DNA of 64,000 nt from Symbiodinium natans (taxonomy: Eukaryota > Sar > Dinophyceae > Suessiales > Symbiodiniaceae), in contig CAJNDS010002577.1 of assembly GCA_905221605.1 (NCBI GenBank), positions 1-64,000 on the forward strand, given 5' to 3'. Positions 1 through 11,225 of the stretch are shown piece after piece. Within the stretch, counting starts at the first letter, position 1, and each line of letters starts with the position of its first letter. The notes under the pieces are model-generated. The model worked only from the letters and a program-made list of their open reading frames with translations. It ran no database searches and had not been told where the DNA came from. The position numbers and the translations under genes are program-made.

Positions 1-76
<76 letters not shown>

Positions 77-100
77 TGTGTTTGTGTGTGTCTCTGTCTC

Positions 101-133
<33 letters not shown>

Positions 134-317
134 CTCTCTCTCTTTCTGTCAGTCAGCCTGTCTGTTCGTCTTTGTCTGTCTCTGTTTGTCTCTGTCTCTC
201 TGTGTCCGTCCGTGTCCGTCCGTGTCCGTCCGTGTCCGTCTGTGTCCGTCTGTGTCCGTCTGTGTGTCTGTCTGTCGACGTGTGCGAGTGCCTGCGCGCG
301 TGTGGGTGGTGTGTGTG
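1..317. repeat. Compound microsatellite at the left edge
   Basis: The window opens inside a simple-sequence tract. It begins with about 19 copies of TGCG (1-78), followed by TGTTTG/TCTCTG transition sequence. A TG run covers about 105-132, then CTCT/CTGT sequence, then six 10-bp units of the GTGTCCGTCC/GTGTCCGTCT type (201-260), ending in TCTG and GTGTGG-rich sequence. Every forward frame stays open through it and would encode Cys/Val/Arg/Ser repeats, a product of the repeat and not evidence of a gene. The tract starts before base 1, so its full length is unknown. Confidence 0.97.
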
Positions 318-2463
318 GTGCGCGTATGCGTGAGTGACAGTTTTGCCAATCCTGATTTGGACCTTGCGAGGATTGACCTTACGCGGATTACGGCCATAGC
401 CGGACAGAGCCGGTGAGGTCAGGTTCCCAGCACAAAGCGCACAGAAGAAATGGCAACGTTGTCAACATGCCACACCCGAGGCCTCGCCGGCACGTCTGAG
501 CTCGATTCGAAAGACATCTCCTGCCTCGTCATGGCATGATTCAGCTAAGGCTTTGGGCTTAGGTCTCGACAGAGGTTCCAGAGCATCTGTTGCAAGGATT
601 TCCATCTACAAACCTGGTTCTTGACAGTATCATGCAAGACACCTTTTCGATGTTCACAGGCCTGAGAGTGCCTGTACCGTGAACGACCAAATGCAAGAGG
701 CCAGGCCCGGCCGCAGGCATCGACGACAGTTCCCAAACATTGCAAGAGCCCAAAGTCAAACGTCTCGATCCGATATCGTGAGTCTTAAGCTTTCGGTGAG
801 GGGCTGAGACTCGAACTGGCATAGTCCCCGAACAGTGTAGAGAACATTCGAAAACACCCTCAGAACTTTCCAAGAACATGCCTCGATAATTTGGAGAGCA
901 CCCAAGACCACTGCAAGAGCACTCCGATAACCCTCAAAAACACCGCTGGAGATCAAAATTGACCACTTCAAGAGCACAACAGGTTCTGAACTTCACGAGG
1001 TTCATGCGCACGAGACGAAGGCCAGATAGCAACACCACGAAATCCAAATCCCCTTAATAGGAGGCGAAAGCCCCACAACCCATGCAAGAGCCCAACTGCG
1101 GGAAAGCGTTTGTCCCTGCCACGGTTTCGCGACTCGCAACGCTGCATGCCTCAAAAGCTGCACGGGACCTAGGTGGGAGCACGATTTCAACACGGGACCT
1201 CGGGATCCAGGCCAGAGCGTGGCCAAAAGCATGCTAGATCATGGTAGTTGCGATGTTTGGCACACCTCTTGACGTTTGCGGACTCTGAACTTCGCGGCGC
1301 CCAGGCGAGAGCATGGCGAGAACGTGGAAGCCAAGAGGGCTACGAGAGCATCTGCGACAGGAAACTCCCACATCATCGATGTCCAGCCCCCGTGTGCCCA
1401 CGTGTGCGCCCACCCACGGTGTGATAGCCACCTTCTCCTTCAACGGAACCCCCGAGTGCAAGCGTAGTTTAGGCTGTGGACCTTGCAAGTGCAGAATTAC
1501 TTCCTTACCCTCAGCTCGAAACAACTAAGCCTCCAAAAAATCTGAGCACTCCGGCCTGGCCCTTGAGGTTCCAGTTCAGACCATGCCCTTTGTCGTCCGG
1601 GCCCGCTGCCGCATCCTCGAACTGAGGATGAGCTAAGGGTTTGAGGCTAAGGTGGGGATAAGGAACAAGGGCCAATGGCTTAAACACACGTCTGGAACCA
1701 ATGCCAAAAGCGGGGGTTTAGAGCTTTGAAATGTTTTGAAGCTACGGGTCTTGTCGATGCCGCCGCTGCTGAAACATTCAGTAAGTAGCTTGGATGGGGC
1801 TGAGGTTTCATGGGTAGCGGCTCGGAGTGTCATTGCCCAACTGAGGCAGCCGCGAGTTTGTCAGCACTTGCTGAGCTAGGGTGCAGTACCTGCACAGGCA
1901 CCACTTCTGCAACTCTCAAGTGACCCACCACCCCCTCCCTAGACATTAGCCGCTTCCGTGCAGAAGTGCTGTCGGTTTGGCGACTAAGGAGCATTGCGAG
2001 CTTGTGAGCTCTTGCAGCCTTGTTGGCTTTGTGAGGCTCACCTTTTAAAAGCTTCAGGGTTGAACGTTTCACTCTGCAAAATTGAACGAGTTAGGGATCG
2101 GGGCTCGAAAGGTCATGACAAGCAGGAGTTCTCTTTACACAGCCCTACAGTCAGGGGCGGGAGGGGGATGGAAGGGGACTTGAGAGCTGTTTCTAATTCA
2201 GAGATCAGGCGGACTCCCCATCGCTCAGACCAAGCATCTTGCAAAAGGCAACACGGACCACATGAAACTCCGCAAACACGGCATTATTTGCAAGGTTGTG
2301 GGATGAGCCAAGACTCTTGTATCCATATAGTAATAGTTTGGCTACGCTGGGCCGCGTTAGGGGGCGATTCTCCGGGCAGAAGAAGACAGCTGTCATCTAT
2401 GATGGCTTGCCATTGGTACAAAACTGTGCACTGGCAGAGCCGGCTATGAATGCATGTACAACA
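318..2463. other. Gene-less stretch, no recognised feature
   Basis: Short open frames overlap on both strands, none over about 150 codons and none with a motif I recognise. The word GCAAGAGC or a close variant recurs near 691, 741, 911, 972 and 1083, too irregularly to call a tandem repeat. Telomere-like words (for example GGGTTTGAGGC near 1636) are scattered. I see no RNA gene, promoter or mobile element. Confidence 0.6.
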
Positions 2464-2712
2464 GGGATGCAGTGCCAACACAAACGTTATCATCGTGGGC
2501 CATGGATGCCTTCGCAACAGGGATGCAGTGGCAACACGGACGCTATCATCATGGGCCATTGATGCATTCGCAAAAGGGATGCAGGCCATGGATGCATTCA
2601 CAGCATGGATGCACTGGCAATACGGACGCTATCATCTTGGGTCATGGATGCATGTGCAGCATGGAGACATGCAGTATGCAGTGGTAGCACGGGCGTTATC
2701 ACCGGCCATGGA
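2464..2712. repeat. 56-bp minisatellite, about 4.5 copies
   Basis: Units begin GGATGCAGTGGCAACACGGA, continue with CGCTATCATC and a GGGCCATGGATGC-like segment, and restart at about 2464, 2520, 2576, 2607 and 2662. The spacing is 56, 56, 31 and 55 bp, so the third unit is truncated by roughly 25 bp. Units differ by scattered substitutions, so the array is old enough to have diverged. The period is not a multiple of three, and open frames on both strands pass through it in different registers, which argues against a coding repeat. Sequence just upstream (about 2400-2463) looks like a further, more decayed copy. Confidence 0.9.
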
Positions 2713-2940
2713 AGGTGTTGGAACTTCTTTGCAAGCAGAGGATAGAGAAAGAGACTATGACACAGAGGCCTGTGGAACTCACAAATCTCAGGGTCTATCA
2801 AGGGTTTGTTGTGGCAGGCGCAGGGTGTCTGCAAGTGCGACGGAACGTTCTGGCTGCGGGCAAAACCTTGATCCCTCAACTGTCAACAGCCTTTACGCCA
2901 TCAACTATGTGCATCCCACACAGCTCTGCAAAACCAACAG

Positions 2941-2964
2941 AAAAAAAAACAAAAAAAAAAAAAA
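2941..2964 (+). repeat. Poly-A tract (A9-C-A14)
   Basis: This is the only A or T homopolymer of ten or more bases I found in the window. An interrupted A-run of this kind can be the fossil tail of a retroposed transcript, but I see no recognisable coding relic just upstream and no clear target-site duplication. It may be plain simple sequence. Confidence 0.8.
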
Positions 2965-3430
2965 CGGCTGCTGAGGATTCGCAGCCTGGGCCCAGTCCCG
3001 GTTCCGCAGGATCTGGAATTCGCCGCCGCTGCGCCAGAGCCTCACTTTCAACACATGCTAGAGCAGTCGTGTCAACAAAGGTGATGCAGAGCTTCGGGGC
3101 TTCTGGCTAGAGGTTTAGCTTGGGTTCTTGGGCGCAGGGATGTTTAAATGCTCAGGGATTGGAGCAGTGCTTTGCTTCAGGCAAGTTTGTTGCATTTGCG
3201 GCTCCAGAGTGTATGAAGTCCAGGTGTCGCATTGAGGAGACTTCAAGATTTGCAGTTTCTTACGGCAGTCAACAAATTTGGGACTACACTGAGTCTACAT
3301 CCAGCGCTTTGTGCGGCTTTGCAAAGTCTCAGCCAATCCAAAGCTAAGTTGTGTGCTGTTTTGTTGTGCAACGCTGTCTTTGCACAAACTTGCATGAATC
3401 CAGGAGTCTTAGTGCAAAGGGATTCTGGAC

Positions 3431-3468
3431 ACCCCCACCCCCCCCGCCCCCTCCTTCCCTCCCCCCCA
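3431..3468. repeat. C-rich tract
   Basis: Runs of C broken by A, G and TT, with almost no G on the plus strand. It resembles the other polypyrimidine/polypurine tracts in the window and has no coding character. Confidence 0.85.
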
Positions 3469-4130
3469 ACCTTGAACCCTGAAGGCTCTAAGCCAAGATG
3501 CTTTAGGCTCTGAAGCCCGAGCGAGGGAAAGTTCAAAGCTTGGGGTGCGCTCAAGGCGTACGATTTGGTGCAGAACCTACACCATCACCGCGGCCAAATT
3601 CGTGAAGCCTAGTGCAAACCCTTTGAATATCCTCAAAGCCCTAAGGGTTTGCCATGCTCGAACTCAGAAACCAGGTCCAGCATTCCCCGGGGCGAGTGCA
3701 CAGCAGTTGCGCTGTACAAGCCGGGCCGATCCGCATCCGGCTGCATCTCCTGCAGGTTCCAATCCTTGGACCAGCGTACTCCAAAGAACGTCTATTCTTG
3801 CTGCTCATCTGTTCTGTCGAGGTGGGGGTTGAGCACCGACAGATGATGGCGAGTCGGATTACAGCAGCTGCCACGTTCAAGTCGTGCAACGTGTTGGTTT
3901 GGAATGGTGCGAGCCAACACGCAGCACTGCTTGGCACGTCCATCATATGAGCATTTTGCTTCAAATCCTTGCCGGACTCATCATACGATCATTACGTTTG
4001 CAAATTGAGGGGGCTGTGACCGACCCCCCAGCCATGCAAACTTACTTCGAAGAATGTCGTGCCGTCAATGGACATTCCTCAAGCACCCATACAGTCTTTC
4101 CCAAACCTAGCATGCGATGGCATTTGCAAA

Positions 4131-4192
4131 GGGTGGGGGAGGGGGGAAGAGAGGGGGGGGCGGGGGAGGAGGGGGAGGGGGGCCGCCCAACC
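4131..4192. repeat. G/A-rich tract
   Basis: About 60 bases of nearly pure purine on the plus strand with several runs of four or more G, including GGGGGAGGAGGGGGAGG. Four or more closely spaced G-runs fit the general pattern of G-quadruplex-prone DNA. The motif matches the unit of the large array at 28.25-29.10 kb, so this may be a small independent birth of the same repeat. Confidence 0.85.
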
Positions 4193-6393
4193 CAGTCACC
4201 CACTTGGAGAACCCAGGATGCTGGGCGCTTACATCTCGAGGTCGGTGCTTCAAAACTCTTAGACGTGGGGTTTCTAAGCAACAAAAAAGAGCTTGAATGC
4301 CTGGACCAGAACCATTTCCCCGATACTGTATCAACTCAAAGTGCAACATCTGGGCTGCCAACATTCCAGGAGCCCGCAATGTAGAATTGGCCTTGTCTAC
4401 TGGAACACCACTGGGTCTCAGCTGACATGACCAGCAGGACAGGTATCGTGGCAACTTGTTTACTTGAAAAGTTGAGCAACTCCTGAAATCTACGTAGCTG
4501 GAGTAGCTGAAAGCTGTGCGTGTTTCAAGGTCCTCGGCTGTTCAGAACAGCTATGACCGGCTCTGGGTCAGGCTACTCTTCGGAATCACAGCCTCGCAAG
4601 CACCCACATCTGCAAAGCCTAAGTCTTCGAAGCTCTAGGACCCAAAACGGTTTGCGTTCTGGCATCTGGGTTCCTCGGCGAAGAGAGATTTCCCGCAGAC
4701 TGTCCACCTGCGACCTGCTGGGTTTGGCGACGGTTCTGGGGTCCTGGCTGATTCTTTCCCGCACCATCTGGTCTGCCATGGACGCCTGCAGCACACGGAG
4801 TGGTGCGCTCAGGATTGCTGGATGTATGTGATCTTAAGTCTTAAGTCGAGGAAAGCTGTGAACATAGGTCCTCAGGACACTTGCATGCTGAACTGCACAT
4901 TGAGCGTGTGCTTCTGTTGTTTTCTCACCCTGAACGCATACACCGAAAGCCCTACCTAAAGCTTCTCAAGCCCTCCTGTGACTCCTGTGCTTACAGCCGC
5001 TTTGTCAAGACATGCTGCACTTGCACAGACGTGGGCTTTGAACCAAAGCCCTCCAGCTACAGCAAACTGCAAGCTCTGAGTCTGTAAGCCTCTACAGGCA
5101 TGTAAGTTCAAGCCGAAATCGCAAGCTCCTGGCAGGCACATGCCAGCATAACCTTGGGGTGGCCGGCCGGGAGCTTCTCCCACGTTACCTGGGAAAAGAT
5201 GAAAAAAGAGGGTGGGGCGTGGGCTGCGCAACCCGGACCACCATCAGCTTTCGGCCCAAGCCATTGCGGTATCCAGCCCAGGGGCGGTTTCAATCACTTG
5301 GAAACACCGCTCGCTTCACTGGACCCGAAGCTCTTACCCCAGCTAGGTCAGGCTGGGGGCAAGCTCTAGCACAGTAGCCGTTGAAGGTGCGTGCACTCTA
5401 CTTGAGAAGATCTAGCACACAAAGAATCATCGCAGATCCCTATGTACAACGAGCATTCTAGTGAGCTCTAGCAACCATGCCGCTAAGTGCGGCCTCTGCT
5501 AGCAATCCTGTGCTCGGCACGAAAAAGCTCGATCGTCACAAAGAATAATTAATCTTGTGAGCTACAGTCGCCCAGAATCTTATGAGCTACATTCACTCAG
5601 AATCGGACTGGACCAGCCATACTCATGGCATGCACAACTTAGCGGCCAATGTGCGCCAATGTGCACAGGCTCTGGGGAACTTCAAGGCTCTGAGATTTCA
5701 GCGTCTACGCCTCATTCCAAAAGAAATGCTAGATGAGATGGGACCGCACAAGAACTATTCTTCGGCACGTGCTTCTGGCGCCTCTCCCACCTCGGCCTTT
5801 AGAAGCTCTGCCACCCCCAACCCTATGTGCCGAAATCTTAACCTCGGTCACGATGCATTGCGCCAGCGTCCCGAGATGCGAAGCTCGACCCCTGGGAGTG
5901 GTAAAGCTGTGTCAGGTTTAGGAGCATTGATTTGTTTGGTGGGTTTCAGCAAAGACTCAACCGACTCCACAGCTTTGTCGGATGATGGGTTGCTCTGGCT
6001 GATTCGTGTGCCTCTGTTCTGGACACGACGGAGGTCTTGACGGTGTTCTATTAAAGAACATGACGCCAATACCATCGAAGACTTTGGTATTCTTCAGCCC
6101 CCTTTGTATCTTGGAAGGATGGATCGTAGGGTAAGTGAACCGCGGTGTAAGCGGTTAGGGTTCTAGGCTCTTCATTCGACGTCCTAGGCTGCCTAGGGCT
6201 TCCTGAAGTTGTGAGTTCTGCAAGCTCTTCTTTGCCAAAGTTTTGAAGTTACAAAGGTTGGTCTTTGGGGTTGGGGGTTACTGCTCATCACGTGTAGAAT
6301 CTTGTCATGGGCTTGGGGTCTACAGTGTCGCTTACAGCGTCACCGCGCCGTCGCTTACATCCTACGAAGGCCTATAAAGCCCGACAATGGAGT

Positions 6394-6412
6394 GGGGGGG
6401 GGGGGGGGGGGG
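6394..6412 (+). repeat. Poly-G run, 19 G
   Basis: An uninterrupted run of 19 G on the plus strand. It is one of about a dozen G or C homopolymers of ten or more in this window. The exact length should not be trusted because such runs are error-prone in sequencing. Confidence 0.85.
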
Positions 6413-7140
6413 TGCTGCCAGACTTTTGCGGTGAGGATTCATTGACGCTTCTCATGGGAGAGCTCAGGGCGCCTCAGGCTAGGAAGTGTTCTATTAGCCC
6501 CAAGCACTTTCCCTGAGCAGAAGTGCTCTACTGGGCCGCCAACTGTAGGAGTCACCTGCAGTCCATGAGGAGGCGATTTTACAGCGAGTTTTGGAGGTGC
6601 TTGTGATTGACGGGTCGCTTCGTGTCCCAGTGCCACTCTACAACATCTCATCCTCCTGCCTAAGAAGTTCGCCGTTGCAGTCCCAACAAGCACTCTCCTA
6701 GTGCGTGCTGCATTTCTCTGATCTACACGCCGTGATTCGCAGTCGTATCACACACGAGCTGTCATCAAAACACGCAGCATACTTCCCAAGCCCTGCAAGT
6801 GACCTTGAGAGTGAACATCCAGCATACTTCCCAAGCCCTGCAAGTGACCCTGAGAGTGCGTCAAAAAGAGCCTTTTGTAAGTTAAAGGCCCCCCTTCACT
6901 CCCCCCCCCACCACCCCCCCCACCCCCCCCTTCCGACAACAAACCCCACACGACAAGCCCTCCCTCGGGTGGTTTAACATGGAGGTATTTATTTTCCGGG
7001 ACCCTATTCAAATTAGATTCCTATTACTTTTAATAATATTTAAATTGATTCCTACTAGCTTTATTCGGATTATCAGACATGCTTTCGGGGTTCATGAGAA
7101 TCCTCTGGAAATTGATTGGGATCAACAGTAATAGCAATTT

Positions 7141-7141
<1 letters not shown>
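6413..7141. other. Gene-less stretch with a C-rich block
   Basis: No gene recognised. The stretch contains the 45-bp duplication listed at 6775-6859 and a C-rich block at 6899-6932 with runs of up to nine C. The segment 6975-7135 is visibly richer in A and T than its surroundings and ends at the 39-G run. I found no promoter or RNA signal in it. Confidence 0.5.
6775..6859 (+). repeat. 45-bp tandem duplication
   Basis: Two copies start at 6775 and 6820. Each begins CAGCATACTTCCCAAGCCCT, followed by GCAAGTGACC and a TGAGAGTG end, and over the shared part they differ at only one or two positions. The period is a multiple of three, so a forward open frame repeats the peptide AYFPSPASD twice. The surrounding frame is short (90 codons) and otherwise featureless, so I do not call it a gene. 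Confidence 0.9.

Positions 7142-7180
<39 letters not shown>
7142..7180 (+). repeat. Poly-G run, 39 G
   Basis: The longest homopolymer in the window, 39 consecutive G, followed 13 bases later by a second run of eight G (7194-7201). Its length is very unlikely to be exact. It could fold as a G-quadruplex and often marks assembly joins or polymerase stalling. Confidence 0.85.
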
Positions 7181-7807
7181 CTTTGTTGTGGAAGGGGGGG
7201 GCGCATGGAAGACAGAGAGCAACCACCCAATGATTCATGATACTTGCCTGGTGTAGGCCTCTGCAGACCAACAGACGGATGTGCAGAGCTCATGTGCACG
7301 GTATGATGTCATGCCACCATGGGCATCAGGCTCCTAAATCTGAAATCAAGTTCTAGACTTGAAGCCAACTTCGTCAGAATTAGTCAGCTCCCACAAACTC
7401 AAGGCTTGTGAGCGGCTGCTTCGAGAAAGACACAGCTCGTGTCTTTGTCTATGTAGATTGCCCAGATCTGTCTGGACACAATCTACAAATCCGAAGCCTA
7501 GTCAACCGAATCACCCTCCAAGCCTGACTGCCGGATCCTACTATACAATGTTCAACCCTAAAATATCTTAAGTGCTCTACGAGAGCCCCCTGTAACCCCG
7601 CTTATAAACATCGCAGCAAAAGCATATGCTTTCGGCCTGGCATGCCGAAGTCGGCTGCCGGACGTTTTGAGGACGAGGTGCCGCTAGAAGCCGCTTCCTC
7701 AGTGGCTTGTTTGCTTTAGAGAGGCTTTTTGTGAACATTTTCCCGGCAGCCTTCAATGCAGGATTTCATACAAACGACTTAAACAGACATTCAAGTTTGT
7801 ACTCAAC
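7181..7807. other. Gene-less stretch
   Basis: Short open frames only and nothing recognised. The last 100 bases grade into the TGGCTTGATGGTTTAA-rich repeat that starts at 7808. Confidence 0.5.
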
Positions 7808-8115
7808 AATGGCTTGATGGTTTAATTGCTTGGGCAGCCTGACTGTAATGGCAGAACTGACTGGCTGAATGGTTTTACGGCTTAATGTTCTCGTGGCCAT
7901 AAGGGGGGGCGGGGGAGGGGGAATGGACCGGTTTAATAGATGTAATGGTTTAACGGTTCAAACGTTGATTGGTTTAGAGAACGCCTGCACGGGTGGAACT
8001 GGCTGGCTAATTTTTGCCAAATAATGGCTTGATGGTTCAGCGGCTTAGGCAACCTGCAGCCTGACTGTGTGGGCAGAATTGCTTGCTTTGTTCAGTGGCG
8101 TAACGGTTTCATGGG
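7808..8115 (+). repeat. Diverged direct repeat, ~90 bp, two copies 215 bp apart
   Basis: The two copies begin AATGGCTTGATGGTT at about 7808 and 8023. Each then runs through GCCTGACTGT, a GGCAGAA segment and a final GGTTT-rich segment in the same order. Between them, the words TGGTTTAACGG and GGCTGAATGG recur irregularly together with a short G-rich tract (about 7902-7921). The copies have many mismatches. I cannot assign them to a transposon family, and no terminal inverted repeats or coding frame are visible. Confidence 0.7.
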
Positions 8116-10146
8116 CACGTACGTCGGCCACCTCAAAAACCTGTGGTGACACGGACACTTAACCATACCATATGTAGAAACCTGCTAATTGGATGGCCTA
8201 ATCTTACAGGCCATCAGAGGCCTGAACCTTTTTTTTGCTGAATGGGTTCGTAGTACATAGTTTCAGCTGAGAATATGCCGCGGTGGAATCATGTTCCGAA
8301 ACATTGTGCATGTCTCGACCAAACAGGGCTCGAACCGTTAGATGCACGTGGATGGCTAGCCGGCTAGGTTGGTGTCGTGGTCTACAAAGCCAAGGCCATG
8401 TCATTGCTGCAAGTGAAGGGTTCGGTGTTCTCGCTGACGTATTTTCAAAGGCTGAAATCAAGACAATGAAGGCCAAGACAGCCACCCTGTTACACTTGCA
8501 GTCTTATATGATGTTTTGTTGGGTTCGTTGTATACAGCCGTGGTTCTGTTGTGCCATCACAAATCTGCAAGTGCCTGCCGCAGTTATGAAAATCATCCAG
8601 AACACTGTTGTTGTAGTACTTGCTTGAATCCAGTCAAACTTTTGTATGATGCGCAATGCATATCCAAACCAGTTTCAAGAACAAATGGGGCTTGATAGGT
8701 CTGAGTTAGGGTCCCGATCCCTTCATTTTTAGATCCCTGTTCACGCGTTCATGAGCTTCAGGATGTGGATTGATGCGCCCTCTTTTTCAGGTCTCCGAAA
8801 AAGCATTCAGGCTTTGGACTTTGGGTTTTTCGGCGCTAGGGTTTGGGGTTGAGGAGGTTTGGGTCAGGAATGGTCGGGGTGTAGTTGAAGTTTCTGAAAG
8901 CTCAGGTTGTGGACTTGGGCTTCCGAAATTGGGGATGTGTTGTTGGGCCCTTGTCTGCTTCATGGTTGTGAGGGCTCAGATTTCTGAAACAGAATAAGGC
9001 AATGCGTCTCGAAAGGAAGAAAACCACGGAAACTAGCACCTGAGCCAGGAACTCCAAGTACAAGGTCGTTGCCAAACCAAGGACGCGACTGTCAGGGGCG
9101 CTGCCGTCGTCTTCATCAAGACATTTTCCTGTTTGGGCCACAAGTCGCGAAGCGGCGGGGAGTGCATGTCGCTACAATTCCTCAAGCTTGTTCTGGGAGA
9201 GGGTAATTGCAATTGGTTCCTGCCTCCATTTTCGAGTTGCCTTCACCTTTTCCGGATTGGTCTTTTTCCAGGCTTCATTTTTGCGTTCGAAGCTTGGAGG
9301 CTTGGGTGGGTCGTCCATGCTGCCGGTGCATCCTTTGGCCGAGCGCCCATGCCTTCACTTCTTGCACCACAAGTCCCTCAGAGTCTGCAAAATGTGCCTC
9401 CCTGATTTCGCGTTCAGGGTTCAGGTTTCATGTGAGCAGTTTCGGGCTGGAAGCTTTACTAGGGCCGCAAGGACGGCCACTCCACCTTCACTGATAAAAT
9501 TCTTACCTCTGCAACTTGAAAATTAAAACCTGACAGCCGTTGCCAGTCCAACTTCAAAGACAAGACCCCCTACCAGTCCAACCGCACTTTTGAACCTCTT
9601 CAGAGGTTATGTCTTTAGGGTTAACATGTCGTCTTCGCCACAAAGTAGCTTGGCTCCTTGCCATTCTTTTGCCCTGCTCTCATGGTAACTTAAACCCCAG
9701 AGCAAACCCTAGTTTCTGACCTCGTCAGGCCCCAAACTGTAGGCCCTATGGTTCAGCCACAAGTGTTGTGCACTAAATACCAGACCCTGGAATCTTACAA
9801 CCCTGCAGCCCGAAATACCAGATCCAACCCCAAAAGCCCTTGGAGACCATTGCCCCTTTCGCCATACTGCAAGGATCCTGACCAAGCTCCTTCGGAATCT
9901 TCACCTCGGCTCCCGGTTTTCTAAATCGGTAAAAAACCGGTTTCAATAAGCGGTTTGAACGCAGCTTGAATCGGTTAACGGTGGCAGTGTGGTTCGGTGT
10001 AGGTGGCCAAAAATCTTCCAAGCAGCGGTGGCGCTGCTGGGGTGGGGTGGGGAGTGGGCGGGGGCCTCGAGACCCAGGCACAGCCTTTGGTCTCCTATGT
10101 AAGAAAACAATTGCGCTGCAATCTCTGAAGCCACTTGAGACGTGGT
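8116..10146. other. Gene-less stretch, telomere-like words on the plus strand
   Basis: No gene recognised. A cluster of G-rich-strand degenerate heptamers lies at about 8805-8905 (GGCTTTGGACTTTGGGTTTT, CTAGGGTTTGGGGTTGAGG and similar). A forward open frame of 114 codons (8283-8627) has no known motif. A GGCTCGAACC box near 8328 was checked as a tRNA T-arm and rejected. Confidence 0.5.
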
Positions 10147-10160
10147 GGGGGGGGGGGGGG
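10147..10160 (+). repeat. Poly-G run, 14 G
   Basis: Uninterrupted G run on the plus strand, similar to those at 6394, 11210 and 40501. Confidence 0.85.
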
Positions 10161-11209
10161 CTTCCACGGCAAAGGATACTACGCCGACAGGCTGTAGCAG
10201 TCAAGCTGTGGATGTGATACATTCGCTCTCAAAACTGCACACAGCTCGTGCTGCCGAAGGCATCAACCCTAAGCCCTAAGCCAGTCTTCGAGTGGAGGCT
10301 TTGCTCTACAGCCTCAGAATGATCCTTGCCTGGGCTCTGTTGTGCAGCACTTCCTGGCAAGCTACGTGTAACTGCAAGCAAAATGAGCGCCGCACGGCTG
10401 GGAGCTCTTGACGTCCATCAATGACCCAATTGCAACCTGTCGACGAGGAAAGTCAGGACGATCCCACTCACGCACCCCCCCCCCCACCCGGAAAAAAACA
10501 CAGAAAGGCATGCTATGAGGTGCTGCGTTTGTTCAAGTTTTCCTCAAAAAGCTGGGAAAACAACTTACGCGAGATGTCCTATTTTCCAGTTATGCAAGAA
10601 GCGTTGCTTAGTTTGCTCGGCTTCTGTTGATTTTTGTTGTGTATGTGAGATCGGTTCTTTGGTCAACACGGCAGATCTTTATGCTGAACTACGATCCCAC
10701 GCCGGAATTGGAGACAGGGGGATGCAGCAATTCTGGCCGGAAAAGGACGCGATTTAAAGCAACTTTGTATTTAAGAGAGATAATCCCCCTCTCCCTACTT
10801 TAAAGGGCGCAGGCCTGAGACACCTGTCGGAATTCTCCACCCCCCACCCCGCCCCCAACCCCCTACGCTGGAGTGCGCGGAGTGCCAGAAATTGCAGGCA
10901 TCGATTGCGATCTGAGCTGAGGCTGAGCATCCTTTTGCTCTCGGGTTTGTTTCTGACTTTCCTAGCCTTGCATATCCCTTATAATTATATGATTATACAC
11001 AACCCAAAAAAAAACAAGAATAACCAAATCTCCAAGGCCCCAAAAAACTCCAGAAAAGGCTGTGTCCCGCCGTGGCCCATGGAATCTGGACCAAAGACAG
11101 TCGTGTCCTTCGGCTCCGGGGGCCGCTGAAACGTGCAGCTTCAGGATGGCATGGATGAGCCGATGAGCCGTTCGGTTTGTTGCCATCTTTTGTAACTTTG
11201 TTGGGGGTA
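10161..11209. other. Gene-less stretch with an 11-C run
   Basis: No gene recognised. The stretch has CAACCCTAAGCCCTAAGCC at about 10264, close to a true CCCTAAA repeat, an 11-C run at 10475-10485, a C-rich block around 10840-10865, and an A-rich patch at about 10985-11060 with AT-rich sequence just upstream of it. Confidence 0.5.
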
Positions 11210-11225
11210 GGGGGGGGGGGGGGGG
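11210..11225 (+). repeat. Poly-G run, 16 G
   Basis: Uninterrupted run of G preceded by GGGGGTA. Together they form a short G-rich block on the plus strand. Confidence 0.85.

Larger units (their letters stand above)
2965..6393. other. Gene-less stretch with C- and G-rich tracts
   Basis: No recognised gene. The sequence has short overlapping open frames on both strands, the longest 166 codons (about 3884-4384), with no known motif. Telomere-like words such as CCTTGAACCCTGAAGG (around 3471) and GCTCTGAAGCCC (about 3508) are frequent. The two low-complexity tracts at 3431-3468 and 4131-4192 are listed separately. Confidence 0.55.

Noticed and set aside
4-416. Three overlapping Cys/Val/Arg-rich open frames at the left edge
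   Set aside because: They are translations of the TGCG/TG microsatellite in three registers.
2941-2964. Poly-A tail of a processed pseudogene
   Set aside because: There is no recognisable coding relic upstream and no flanking duplication. The A run alone is not enough.
8300-8400. Possible tRNA on the minus strand (GGTTCGAGCC box)
   Set aside because: The bases flanking the T-loop do not form a five-pair stem, and no acceptor or anticodon stem is found.
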